36,685 bases of DNA. Origin: Bacillota bacterium (GTDB taxonomy: Bacteria > Bacillota > Clostridia > Acetivibrionales > DSM-1351). A model generated the notes under the pieces. It searched no databases. It was given only the letters and a program-made list of their open reading frames with translations, and was not told where the DNA came from. Shown one piece after another: positions 14,174-23,300 of this stretch; position 1 is the stretch's first letter, and each line of letters starts with the position of its first letter. The DNA is taken from contig JAEWST010000076.1 of assembly GCA_023398105.1 (NCBI GenBank), positions 1 to 36,685 of the forward strand, in the 5' to 3' direction. The position numbers were made by a program, and so were the translations under genes.

Positions 14174-15307
14174 TTACTGTATGGCTTTAAGTCTGCCTTT
14201 TGCCCACCGTATATATGCTGATTTGGGATATTCCTTTATAAGTTTTTCATAGGTTACAGCTGCCTTTTGTATTTCATTTACTTCTACATAGCTTTTGCCT
14301 AGAATATATAATGCTTTGTCAGCAAAGTTCCAATTATTGCCTAGAGTAAATAGCTTTTCGAGCTTCTTAATGGCGTCTGCATACTTTTTATTATTGTATA
14401 GTGTATTCCCATCTGTTACTAACTGATTGGCAGCACCCAAAAGCACTTTATCTCTTATTGAGTTATATTTAGTTTTTAAATCTTCTGAGAGTTCATCAAC
14501 TTTAATAGACATTAATTTATCTGAAGCCTCAACATACTTTTTTTGAGTATAGAGAGCAGATATTTGTGATACTTGAGTTGAAAGCTCATATTGCTTTAAC
14601 TTTGTGTTTGCAGCTTCAAGCTGTTCTTTTAATTTATCCAGTTCTGCAAAAGAATTGTTTTCAGCCATTACTTGTTGCTGTTGTTCAATAGCTGTTGGCT
14701 CAGCGGCATCAACATCTCTTGTTTCTCTAGCTGTTGCAAGAAAAAGAATGACTGCAACGATAAGACATATTACACTAAATATATTTAAAATTACTGCAGT
14801 CTGTGGTTTCTTGAACTGAGAACCTATTTTTTCTAATACAATGTTCTCAGCAAGTATATCCTTTGAATTAATACTGGTTTTTTTTGCTGGCTCTTTTACT
14901 AATTTATTTGGAGCATAAGCTGTCACCTTATTTTTTGATCTGGTTGATTTCTTGCTGGAAACATTTTCTGTGATACTAATAAAATTGAGATAGTCTGCTG
15001 CTTTTATAGCATTATTCTCCCGCTCCACAATACTTCCAAAAAGCTCTTCTGCCTTATCCAATTGATTTGTATAAGCATAACATAAACCCAATAGATTTAC
15101 TGCTTCGTAAAAATTAGGATTTGCAGACACTACTTTTTTGAGCTCAATCATTGCAATATCTTCATTACCTGCTTTTAAATACTCAATTGCTTTATTATAC
15201 ATCTCTACAGAATTAATAACCTTTTCTGTTTTTTCGCTATTTTGGGTGAATTTTTCTACATTGATAGTTCCGAAGCTTTTTATCTCTTGATTCAAATCCA
15301 TAAACAT
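14174..15307 (-). CDS. Tetratricopeptide repeat membrane protein
   Basis: Protein of 377 aa in three parts. A cytoplasmic TPR region (about 38-110; N-F-Y-E-A-V-N-L-L-G-L-C-Y-A is a typical helix) comes first. One transmembrane helix (about 168-192) follows. An outer part then has a coiled coil (about 212-245; L-D-K-L-K-E-Q-L-E-A-A-N) and further TPR-like helices to the end (A-L-Y-I-L-G-K-S-Y-V-E). Probably a scaffold or assembly factor at the membrane; partner unknown. AAAGGAG lies close to the first ATG; the ATG two codons later (15301) has better spacing and is an alternative. It lies after folC on the same strand. Confidence 0.8.
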   Translation of the reverse strand: MFMDLNQEIKSFGTINVEKFTQNSEKTEKVINSVEMYNKAIEYLKAGNEDIAMIELKKVVSANPNFYEAVNLLGLCYAYTNQLDKAEELFGSIVERENNAIKAADYLNFISITENVSSKKSTRSKNKVTAYAPNKLVKEPAKKTSINSKDILAENIVLEKIGSQFKKPQTAVILNIFSVICLIVAVILFLATARETRDVDAAEPTAIEQQQQVMAENNSFAELDKLKEQLEAANTKLKQYELSTQVSQISALYTQKKYVEASDKLMSIKVDELSEDLKTKYNSIRDKVLLGAANQLVTDGNTLYNNKKYADAIKKLEKLFTLGNNWNFADKALYILGKSYVEVNEIQKAAVTYEKLIKEYPKSAYIRWAKGRLKAIQ

Positions 15308-15495
15308 TAGCTCCTTTCAAAGTATAAATACTTTTATCTCTGTCTACAACCGTATTGCTAATACTTATCTATATTTCATTAGTGCTGCTGCGATTCTAGA
15401 TTACCCTTTCTTTTTCACTACCTTAAGCTATAAAAGCCACTTACTATTGGCTGTAAGTCACCATAAAAACATATACTCTGTTTGCTTCAAGCATT

Positions 15496-16773
15496 CTAGT
15501 TTATATATAATTTTCTTATTTCTCCAATCATATATAACGAACCAAAAACACAAATAATACTATGCTCATCTATATCTTTATATGCTAGCTTTAAACTATT
15601 CTCTAAAGTTATCCCATCTATAACATTAGCCGAATATTGCTTCAAGGCATTAGCAAGTTCACTTGATTGTAACGCCCTTTCATTGTTTGGAGTTACTGTT
15701 ATTATTAACTTTGCTTTTTTACCCAGCATATCCATTGTCTTTTGATAATCCTTATCCCTAAGGAAGCCCACAATAAATACTTTATTTTTGTTAGCAAAAT
15801 ATTTGTCCAGTGCAACATCTAAAGCCTGTCCACCTTCAAAGTTATGTGCCCCATCAATTAAAACCAAAGGATTTTTATTAATTATTTCAAGTCTTCCAGG
15901 CCACGTTGTTTTTGATAAACCTTCTTTAATATTATTATAATCAATATTGTAACCTTTATTAATTAAAATTTCGCAAGCATCAATAGCCAATGCAGCATTA
16001 AACATCTGATGATCGCCTAAAAGCCTAATATTCAAATTTTTGTAATTTTTATAATCAAAAAGTTGTCCTTCTTGGCTATACTCTATTAATTTCAAGCTGT
16101 CTAAACAGGTTTTGTGTAACACAGAATTTTGGCTTTTGCATTCTTCCTCAAACACTTCTTCAGCTTCTAGCTTCTGAGGGTAAATAACAGTGTCACAATT
16201 TGGCTTTATTATTCCAGCCTTTTGAAAAGCAATTTCCGCAATTGTTTTACCAAGCCTGTCTGTATGATCTAAGCTAATAGTAGTAATAACTGCTACTTCT
16301 GGAGCTTCAATAACATTTGTTGAGTCATATCTTCCTCCAAGACCCACCTCCAAAACTACTATATCGCAGTTATTTCTATAGAAATACTCAAATGCTACAG
16401 CGGTAATTATTTCAAATTCTGTAGGATGCTCAAACCCTTCGTCTAGCATCATGTCAATTTTAGATTTAACAAAATCAATTATTTGTGTTAAATCCTCTGG
16501 CTCTATTTCATTATTATCTATTTTAATTCTCTCAGTAAACCTCTGTATATATGGAGAAGTAAATATTCCTGTTTTATATCCTGAACTAATTAATATATTA
16601 CTTATAAATGCAGTGGTAGAGCCCTTTCCATTTGTACCTGCAACATGAACAAATCTTAATTTTTTATGAGGATTTCCCATAAACTCCATTAGTTTGCCAA
16701 TGTTCTCTAGACCAAGTCTGCTTCCAAATTTAAGGGTACCATGTATGTATTCCATCGCTTCTTCATATTTCAC
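15496..16773 (-). CDS. folC: Bifunctional folylpolyglutamate synthase/dihydrofolate synthase
   Basis: Adds glutamate to dihydropteroate and folates, ATP-dependent, Mur-ligase fold, 425 aa. The P-loop G-T-N-G-K-G-S-T-T is near residue 46. D-H-T-D-R-L-G and P-G-R-L-E-I-I are typical, and the C-terminal domain has L-I-D-G-A-H-N-F-E-G. The start is a GTG (16771-16773) with GGAGGT 11 bases upstream, slightly long. Followed by the TPR gene 188 bp downstream on the same strand. Confidence 0.93.
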   Translation of the reverse strand: MKYEEAMEYIHGTLKFGSRLGLENIGKLMEFMGNPHKKLRFVHVAGTNGKGSTTAFISNILISSGYKTGIFTSPYIQRFTERIKIDNNEIEPEDLTQIIDFVKSKIDMMLDEGFEHPTEFEIITAVAFEYFYRNNCDIVVLEVGLGGRYDSTNVIEAPEVAVITTISLDHTDRLGKTIAEIAFQKAGIIKPNCDTVIYPQKLEAEEVFEEECKSQNSVLHKTCLDSLKLIEYSQEGQLFDYKNYKNLNIRLLGDHQMFNAALAIDACEILINKGYNIDYNNIKEGLSKTTWPGRLEIINKNPLVLIDGAHNFEGGQALDVALDKYFANKNKVFIVGFLRDKDYQKTMDMLGKKAKLIITVTPNNERALQSSELANALKQYSANVIDGITLENSLKLAYKDIDEHSIICVFGSLYMIGEIRKLYIN

Positions 16774-16868
16774 GGTAAACTGCTACCTCCAATAATGTAA
16801 AATTGCAAACTCTACGTTGCAAGTAAACAATATCAGTTTTTACCAATAGAGTCAATTAAAAATAGTAT

Positions 16869-17456
16869 CTAACTTCTATATATTAATGCTTGAATATCTT
16901 CTTTTTTCATACTACAAGTAGTTATTCCCATGCTACCTGATAATATATAATCAAAAATTACCATATTAAATAGTGAAATTTTTTCAAATTCCTCTAGGTC
17001 AATAAGCTCATCAAGTCTGATATCATTTTTTACTTTTGGCAAATAATATCTAATTCCCATATTGGGTATAATCCTTCTGAAATTTTCACTCCTCCAAATA
17101 ACGTCAGGTATAATAGCAAAAAGCTCAAATCCTTCAATTATTTCACTCTTTAGAGATATAGAAAGCATTGAGCGTTTCTTTTCTAATAATACTTTTCTTT
17201 TTTTATACAAAATTCCATTGTCATCTAATTCTTCTATAAGTCTTGATAAAAACATTTTGCTTTCGCTTTCACTTAAATTTAAGAAAGAACTGTTTAGCTC
17301 AATAATTATATCATTCTCAGCTTTGAGTGCAGATATAATTTCGTAACTTATTTGTGAATTATCTATATTTTTTGCTGAATAACCTATAGCAAATTTGGAA
17401 ACAGAATCCCTTTTATTAGAAACATCTGATATTTTCACTTTAATGCTTTTGTCCAT
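16869..17456 (-). CDS. Hypothetical protein, unknown function
   Basis: Protein of 195 aa starting M-D-K-S-I-K-V-K-I-S. No family recognised. It is charged, has no signal peptide or membrane segment, and looks alpha/beta. A basic stretch (K-K-R-K-V-L-L-E-K-K-R) lies mid-protein and an acidic one (D-E-L-I-D-L-E-E-F-E) near the C-terminus. The ATG at 17456 has GAAGGGA upstream. The open frame also reaches a GTG at 17513, but there TTGACA would be coding, and it looks more like a -35 box. Located between pgi and folC with clear gaps on both sides, so probably single. Confidence 0.7.
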   Translation of the reverse strand: MDKSIKVKISDVSNKRDSVSKFAIGYSAKNIDNSQISYEIISALKAENDIIIELNSSFLNLSESESKMFLSRLIEELDDNGILYKKRKVLLEKKRSMLSISLKSEIIEGFELFAIIPDVIWRSENFRRIIPNMGIRYYLPKVKNDIRLDELIDLEEFEKISLFNMVIFDYILSGSMGITTCSMKKEDIQALIYRS

Positions 17457-17612
17457 TTCATATCCCTTCAAAATCAATTTATCGTTTTTTCTCTTTGCTA
17501 CATTTGTCAACACTATATATTAAAATTATACACCTTATTTTCAATAGTTGTGAAGGACATAAATTTCTATAACAAGCTACTATAGAACTTTTTTGCCCAC
17601 AATAAAATATAC

Positions 17613-17663
17613 AAAAAGAAACTGCCCATAGAACAATTATATAAAATTGTTTTAGACAGTTCC
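17613..17663 (-). terminator. Terminator downstream of pgi
   Basis: Nested inverted repeats GGAACTG...CAGTTTC (outer) and AACAATT/AATTGTT (inner), with CTTTTTG following on the minus strand, about 95 bp after the pgi stop. Confidence 0.65.
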
Positions 17664-17758
17664 TTTAATTTTACTTACTCAAACTTCGCAGTTGAATATA
17701 CAGCTTAAAGCCTATTAATATCAGGTGCGGTAGCAATACAAATGAAAAGTTAAGTTCC

Positions 17759-19111
17759 TTACTTTCCTAATCTAGCCTCTAACTCTGCTTTCTGTTCTTC
17801 ATATCCTGGCTTTCCAAGCAATGCAAACATATTTTTCTTATAAGCCTCTACTCCAGGCTGATTAAATGGATTCACTGCGAGCAAGTATCCGCTTATTCCA
17901 CATGCCTTTTCAAAGAAATATACCATGCTGCCGAAGTAGTACTCATTTAATTCAGGTACATTAACGATTAAATTTGGTACTCCTCCATCAGTATGTGCAA
18001 GAAGTGTTCCTTCAAAGGCTTTATTATTAACAAAATCCATTTCTTTTCCAGCCAAGAAATTAAGACCATCAATATTGTCTTTGTCTTCTTTTATTGTAAT
18101 GCTCTTCTTTGCTTTTCCAACATTTATTACAGTCTCAAATAAATTTCTGAGTCCATCTTGAATATACTGTCCCATGGAGTGTAAATCTGTTGTAAAGTCA
18201 ACACCTGCAGGGAATATTCCCTTCTGATCCTTACCTTCACTCTCACCATAGAGCTGTTTCCACCATTCTGTAAAGAAATGTAGGGACGGTTCGTAATTTA
18301 CCATTATTTCTATTGTTTTATTTTTGTTGTACAAGGCATTTCTAGCAGCTGCATATCTGTAGCAATCATTGTTTTTGAAATCAGCATCCTTGTAGAGATT
18401 GTATGCATCTAAAGCACCCTGCATAATTTTGTCAATGTCTGCTCCGCAAACAGCTATTGGCAAGAGACCAACTGCAGTTAAAACAGAGTATCTTCCTCCA
18501 ACATCATCAGGTATCACAAAGGATTCATAGCCTTCTTCATCAGCAAGTTTTTTCAATGCTCCTCTTGCTTTGTCAGTAGTAGCGTATATTCTCTTTTGAG
18601 CTTCCTGCTTGCCATACTTATTTTCCATGTACTCTTTAAATATTCTGAATGCTACAGCTGGCTCAGTAGTAGTACCTGATTTTGATATTATATTAACTGA
18701 TATTTCTTTGCCCTCTATTAATTCTAATAAGTCTGTAACATAGGTTGAACTGATATTGTTTCCAACAAAATAAATTTCTGGAGTTTTGCGCTTATCTTTT
18801 GGAAGCATATTGTAGAATGAATGTGAAAGCATTTCAATTGCTGCTCTAGCACCTAAATAAGAGCCTCCTATACCAATTACTACTAACACATCAGAATCTG
18901 CTTTTATTTTTTCAGCTGACTTCTTTATTCTAGCAAATTCGTCTTTATCATAATTTACTGGAAGGTCAACCCATCCTGTATAATCATTACCAGCACCAGT
19001 TTTATTATGCAACATATCATGTGCAAGCTTTACTTGTCCTTCTAAATAATCAATCTCATAATCACTCAAAAAACTTGACGCCTTTGAGCTGTCAAATGTT
19101 ATCTTATTCAT
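17759..19111 (-). CDS. pgi: Glucose-6-phosphate isomerase
   Basis: Interconverts glucose 6-phosphate and fructose 6-phosphate in glycolysis, 450 aa, the bacterial short form. Family segments visible are V-I-G-I-G-G-S-Y-L-G-A-R-A, S-K-S-G-T-T-T-E-P, the signature D-D-V-G-G-R-Y-S-V-L, and T-D-L-H-S-M-G-Q-Y-I-Q-D-G. AGGAGG precedes the ATG. Single gene with its own downstream terminator. Confidence 0.96.
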   Translation of the reverse strand: MNKITFDSSKASSFLSDYEIDYLEGQVKLAHDMLHNKTGAGNDYTGWVDLPVNYDKDEFARIKKSAEKIKADSDVLVVIGIGGSYLGARAAIEMLSHSFYNMLPKDKRKTPEIYFVGNNISSTYVTDLLELIEGKEISVNIISKSGTTTEPAVAFRIFKEYMENKYGKQEAQKRIYATTDKARGALKKLADEEGYESFVIPDDVGGRYSVLTAVGLLPIAVCGADIDKIMQGALDAYNLYKDADFKNNDCYRYAAARNALYNKNKTIEIMVNYEPSLHFFTEWWKQLYGESEGKDQKGIFPAGVDFTTDLHSMGQYIQDGLRNLFETVINVGKAKKSITIKEDKDNIDGLNFLAGKEMDFVNNKAFEGTLLAHTDGGVPNLIVNVPELNEYYFGSMVYFFEKACGISGYLLAVNPFNQPGVEAYKKNMFALLGKPGYEEQKAELEARLGK

Positions 19112-19312
19112 AACTGCCTCCTAATTGAAACTATTCAAAATTAATAATTTTTATCCTTAATAGTATATCATTCGATTTTGTTAATTAAAAGTCATATTAC
19201 AGTTTTTTTATGGACTTTTACATCACTTTTACATATAGAAACCATATAGAGCAAAATTTACTTGGTAATAAAATAGTTTTAATGATAACAATAATATCAA
19301 ATAAGAAATTAA

Positions 19313-19436
19313 ATCTTCATATATGATAATATGCTTTTAATAAACCTTCACACCCATGCCATTTCTATCAAGGAAAGCCTTGTATGTTTTCTTGACATCT
19401 AGTTCGAATTTTGAGGCATGGCATATGCATGAAGAT
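19313..19436 (+). other. Nested inverted-repeat structure upstream of the SASP gene
   Basis: Three concentric inverted repeats: ATCTTCAT (19313-19320) with ATGAAGAT (19429-19436), CCATGCC (19354-19360) with GGCATGG (19415-19421), and TCAAGGAAA with TTTTCTTGA inside. It could be a structured RNA, a cruciform-forming site, or a decayed palindromic element. Confidence 0.6.
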
Positions 19437-19448
19437 AAACTTATTTTA
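19421..19448 (+). promoter_or_regulatory. Possible sigma-G/F type promoter for the SASP gene
   Basis: GCATA (19421-19425) and TATTTTA (19442-19448), 16-base spacer, resemble forespore promoter boxes (GHATR and CATNNTA with one mismatch). About 40 bases before the ATG. Tentative. Confidence 0.3.
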
Positions 19449-19486
19449 TTGAGTATCAAAATATTATTACCAAAAAGGAGAAAAAT

Positions 19487-19708
19487 ATGTCAAATCCAAA
19501 AAAACCATTAGTTGAAGATAGCAGAGATGCATTAACAAAATTTAAACTTGAATGTGCAGCCGAAATTGGCAGACTCCAATTTTGTAAAGAAAACAACGAC
19601 CATTACAAAGGAGACTTAACTTCAAAGCAAAATGGCTCTGAAGGTGGTCCTATAGGCGGACAAATGGTTAAGAAGATGGTTGAGATGTATGAAAAAAACA
19701 TGCAGTAA
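19487..19708 (+). CDS. Alpha/beta-type small acid-soluble spore protein
   Basis: 73-aa protein that should coat and protect spore DNA. Family segments are S-R-D-A-L-T-K-F-K-L-E-C-A-A-E-I-G, around the germination-protease site region, and L-T-S-K-Q-N-G-S-E-G-G then G-G-Q-M-V-K-K-M-V. AAGGAG lies 7 bases before the ATG. Odd points: two cysteines (in L-E-C-A-A-E and Q-F-C-K-E), rare in this family, and a longer linker (R-L-Q-F-C-K-E-N-N-D-H-Y-K-G-D) between the two conserved halves. Single gene; E1 repeat copy 2 begins 27 bp after its stop. Confidence 0.88.
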   Translation: MSNPKKPLVEDSRDALTKFKLECAAEIGRLQFCKENNDHYKGDLTSKQNGSEGGPIGGQMVKKMVEMYEKNMQ

Positions 19709-19734
19709 TTTTTCTGTATAGTAATTAACAAAGA

Positions 19735-19990
19735 TTATAACGCCTAGATTCAAAATGAAATTTTTCGATTATATTTATACACTGTCAAAAACCACTTGTG
19801 GTTTTTGTAGCTTGAAAATCCACCATGTTTGCACTAACTATATTTTCAAGCTATTACAATTAGCGGCGTGTAAGCGAGGCAGGAGATATTCTTACGGACT
19901 TATAACCAAAGCGATATCCGCCACTTATAGAAGTAGTAGGCAATTTTTGCCTCGTTATAGAAGTAGGGGACATTTTCTTGCCTCGTTATA
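19735..19990 (+). repeat. E1 repeat, copy 2, interrupted by E2 and with a duplicated tail
   Basis: Starts TTATAACGCCTAGATTC as in copy 3 and ends CGTTATA. The left hairpin arm is replaced by E2 copy d (19780-19852). The right end has two ~31-bp tandem units, each TTATAGAAGTAG...TTGCCTCG, where copy 1 has one. The central hairpin is degenerate (GGCAGGAGA...TCTTACGGAC), so this copy looks old. Confidence 0.85.
19780..19852 (-). repeat. E2 repeat, copy d, nested in E1
   Basis: On the minus strand: AGCTTGAAAAT...ATTTTCAAGCT around AGTGCAAACATGGTGG, then AAAACCACAAGTGGTTTT and GACAGTG. Same modules and order as copies a and b. The first palindrome has C-to-T changes on both arms (TCGA to TTGA / TCAA), which keeps the pairing. 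Confidence 0.82.
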
Positions 19991-20065
19991 TCTGAAAGCT
20001 AGAAAAATTTAAATGTTCAAAACAATAAAACTGTAGTAACAAAACCAAAATTATAGTTAATACAC

Positions 20066-20099
20066 TAAAATGCCAGTGTGACAAAGCTCATTGGCATTT
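20066..20099 (+). terminator. Terminator-like hairpin
   Basis: AAAATGCCA pairs perfectly with TGGCATTTT, extended inward by imperfect pairs. T run is short (TTTT then GG), so termination strength is uncertain. Confidence 0.4.
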
Positions 20100-20302
20100 T
20101 GGCTATAAATATCAAATGGACTTTCGTGCATAACAAATCATTTTCTGTTCAAGCTTATCAATGGTTTGTTGCTAAATTAATTACAAGAAATTAGTAATTG
20201 CTAGTGCCTTTCAATGTGCAAAGTTTGAGTTATTAACACTAACGGTTGCATTCATTCAGTTACTTTGTATATTATTGAATGCCAATTATATAATCATGGA
20301 AT

Positions 20303-20325
20303 ATTGTGCATTATTTTGGTATAAT
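20303..20325 (+). promoter_or_regulatory. Extended -10 promoter of the SLH protein gene
   Basis: ATTGTGCATTATTTTGG followed by TATAAT (20320-20325), with the extended -10 TGG just before. The same block with one change stands before the paralogue (24067-24089). There is no good -35 at 17 bases, fitting an extended -10 promoter. Confidence 0.65.
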
Positions 20326-20368
20326 ATCGCTAAATAATAATATAACAGGAGATGATTTTATAAATTAC

Positions 20369-23300
20369 ATGGTTAGAAAAAAAATAGTGATACTAATTCT
20401 GGTAATGAGCATTATATTTTCCTGCTCAGCTCCAATTAACGCCCAGCAAGTAGATAATTCTAATTCTTTAGCTTCAGTTTCCGATAGTTTAAACAAACTA
20501 GGGCTTTTATCAGGTGATGGCAATGGAACTTACAATCTTGACAGCACGTTAAAGAGAACAGAAGCTTTAACTTTTTTAGCAAAATTGATGGGCAAAAATG
20601 AGTACATACAGAAAAACAAAGACACCTTAAAGAAAACTAAATTTAAAGATGTAGCTGAAACAGACTGGTTTGCTCCATATGTAGGTTTTTGTTATTCAAA
20701 CAAAATTGTTTCAGGTTATAGTAATGAGTTATTCGGTTCTAAGGATAACACCACAGAACAAGCATTTTTAGTTATGATTCTAAAGCTCTTAAAGTATGAT
20801 GATATTAAATGGAATGACAATGTTTTTAAAAAAGCCTATGAAGTAGGTCTTGTAACTGACAAATCCTATTTATCAAAAACAAAGGATTCTAAAAGCAGCT
20901 TTACAAGAGGTAATGCAGTATTGGCTATGCATACTGCTTTAACTGAAAAAATAAACGGTGAAAAAAACACTCTAATTCAAGCTCTAATAAATGAAGGCGC
21001 TATCAATGCAGATATTGCAAAGTCATTAGGGTATGATATTGACTCAAAAACAGATGCAACTGAAGATATTGTTGCTGTAAAAATTAATGAAATTCTTGTT
21101 GTCAGCAATACAGAAATAACGGTTAGTTTAAATACAGAACTTAAGTCAATCAGTAAAAGCAATATATTGATATATGAAGCAGGCAATAAAAATAATATAT
21201 TAAATATATCCTCTGTAACGCCTTCAGGTACCAAACTAATAATAACAACAGACAATCAGACACAGGGAAAAAGCTACAATGTAGAATTAATTAATATAAA
21301 GGACTCCAAAGGCAATATTTTACCTACGCTTTCAGGAAGCTTTTCGGGGTATGCACAGATTATTATGCCGCCTGCTGGTGCAGTTATTCCTCCATCTACT
21401 CCTCCAACTACTCCGAAGCCAGTTCTGGCAGTAAATTCAGTAACCGCAATAGATACAAATAAAATACAAATAGTATTTAATTCAATAATGGATAAATCAT
21501 CTTTTACAGATATAAACTTTTATGAAATAAAGGATAAAGGAACAGATGTTATTAATCTGGCTCAAAGTTCTGTATCTAAGGGTGATTTTATAAACTCTGT
21601 AGTCATCACACTAAACAATAATAACAGGCTGACTAACAATACAACAGCAAAGGTTACTATAAAGAAAGGAATTAAATCTATAACTGGCCTAGAACTTGCT
21701 AACAATGTAGAATTTAATGTAAAAGTTGAAGACCTTATAGCTCCTGCTTTTAGAAGCTTTGAAGTAACTGGTGATAAGTCTCTCAAAATTACATTCTCAG
21801 AACCAGTTTGTGACGGTACAAATAACACTCTCCTTGATTTTAAAAACTTTGATGTAAAGCATTGTAAGCCTATGAATTCTAAAGATTTAGCAGGTATCGC
21901 CTTTTACGGTGACTTCTCATATACTATACAAAAGGCTGAATTATCTGGTGATAGCATAACTCTTTTCTTTGAGGAAAATATTGTTGATGGTACAATGCTT
22001 ATTACCTTTAACGCCGCAGGTACGGATGTAATTACCCCAATCCAAGATTATGCTGGTAATAAAGTACTTAAAAAAAGTTTATTTTTCATGCATGCAAAGG
22101 ATGGTTGCATATCTTCACAAGTTACAGTAAAATACGCCACAGAAAATTCAGTGACATTAAGCTTTTCAAAACCAATAACAGTAAAAGACTTAAAACTGTT
22201 CCATACAGATAAAAACATTGCAGCAAATATGTCAACTCCAGTTTCTATAGAAAATACAATCTTTGTATATGAAATTACATTTGAATTTCCTAACAAAATT
22301 CCTCTCGGTACAACTGATTTATTCTTAGTAAATAGCACTGACCCAAGCTGTAAAATGTTTAATATATACGGTCAATATGTTCAAGACCAGACACTTGCTG
22401 CTGAAGTAGTTGTTGACAAAGTAGCACCATATGTTACATCAACTCAAATTAATAATGAAAACTACAAAATATGCTTTAATGAAAAAGTAAGCACTTCATT
22501 TGCAGAGAACCCAGCAAACTATGATTTTTATTTAACACAAAATACAGAAAATGTATCCTTTTTCCCAGTATTGAACACTGATGGTAAATGCGTAACATTA
22601 AATATGCAAGAAAATTTGTGTGATAACACTGAATATAACGTGGAAGTTAGAAATGCAGAAGACCTCTACGGAAATAAAATATCTTCTGCTATTAAGTTTA
22701 AATTTACCACTGGTGATTATGAGTATCCTACAGTATTAGAAAATAAATGCTGTACAATAAATAGCGAAGGCAAAATTAAAATATATTTCAGTGAACCAAT
22801 GAATGAAGCCCAGATGCTTGATAAATCTAGTTACAAGGTTGCTACAACTCCTGGTGCAATTTATGCTCCTTTGGGAACTGATGATACAGTTACTAAAGTT
22901 TCTGACAGGTCAGTTCTAATTGATTTGTCAAAAACGGTAGCTTCTCCTAGCGTCATGCTATCACCTATTATGGATTTATCAGGAAAAAGCTTGTATAACT
23001 CAACTATGCCTGTTTATTCAGATTATATAAATGAGGAATCAGTATATGTACAATCTGTAGATTTAATAGCGAAAAACAAAGTTAAGATTACTTTCAACAC
23101 TGAGCTGAAAACATTTGTTAATAACGATATATATTTTAGTGTAGTTACTGATAGTGCAATAAATACTGCATTTATAGAATCAATACTAGTTAACAATGAC
23201 GGTAATACAGAAACAGTAATGGTTCTTAATAAGGAACTGAGTACTGACGGTACGTACAAAGGTTTATATATATATGCAGTTACCAAAGCATTAACAAATT

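Larger units (their letters stand above)
19112..19486. other. Intergenic region between divergent pgi and the SASP gene
   Basis: About 375 bp. It must contain the pgi promoter (not confidently located) and the SASP promoter. The prominent feature is the nested inverted-repeat structure at 19313-19436. No extra gene seen. Confidence 0.7.
19709..20368. other. Repeat-filled intergenic region between SASP and SLH protein genes
   Basis: About 660 bp holding E1 copy 2 with E2 copy d nested in it (19735-19990), a terminator-like hairpin (20066-20099), a CTTATCAATGGTTTGTTG element (about 20156) that recurs in the window, and the SLH gene promoter. The frame 19755-20012 lies wholly in repeats and is not called. 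Confidence 0.75.

Noticed and set aside
17457..17513. Longer start (GTG at 17513) for the unknown gene between pgi and folC
   Set aside because: No SD before it and a TTGACA box falls in the extra codons; the ATG at 17456 has a GAAGGGA site.
19755..20012. 85-codon plus-strand ORF
   Set aside because: It lies wholly within E1 copy 2 and nested E2; no SD, low similarity to protein-like composition.
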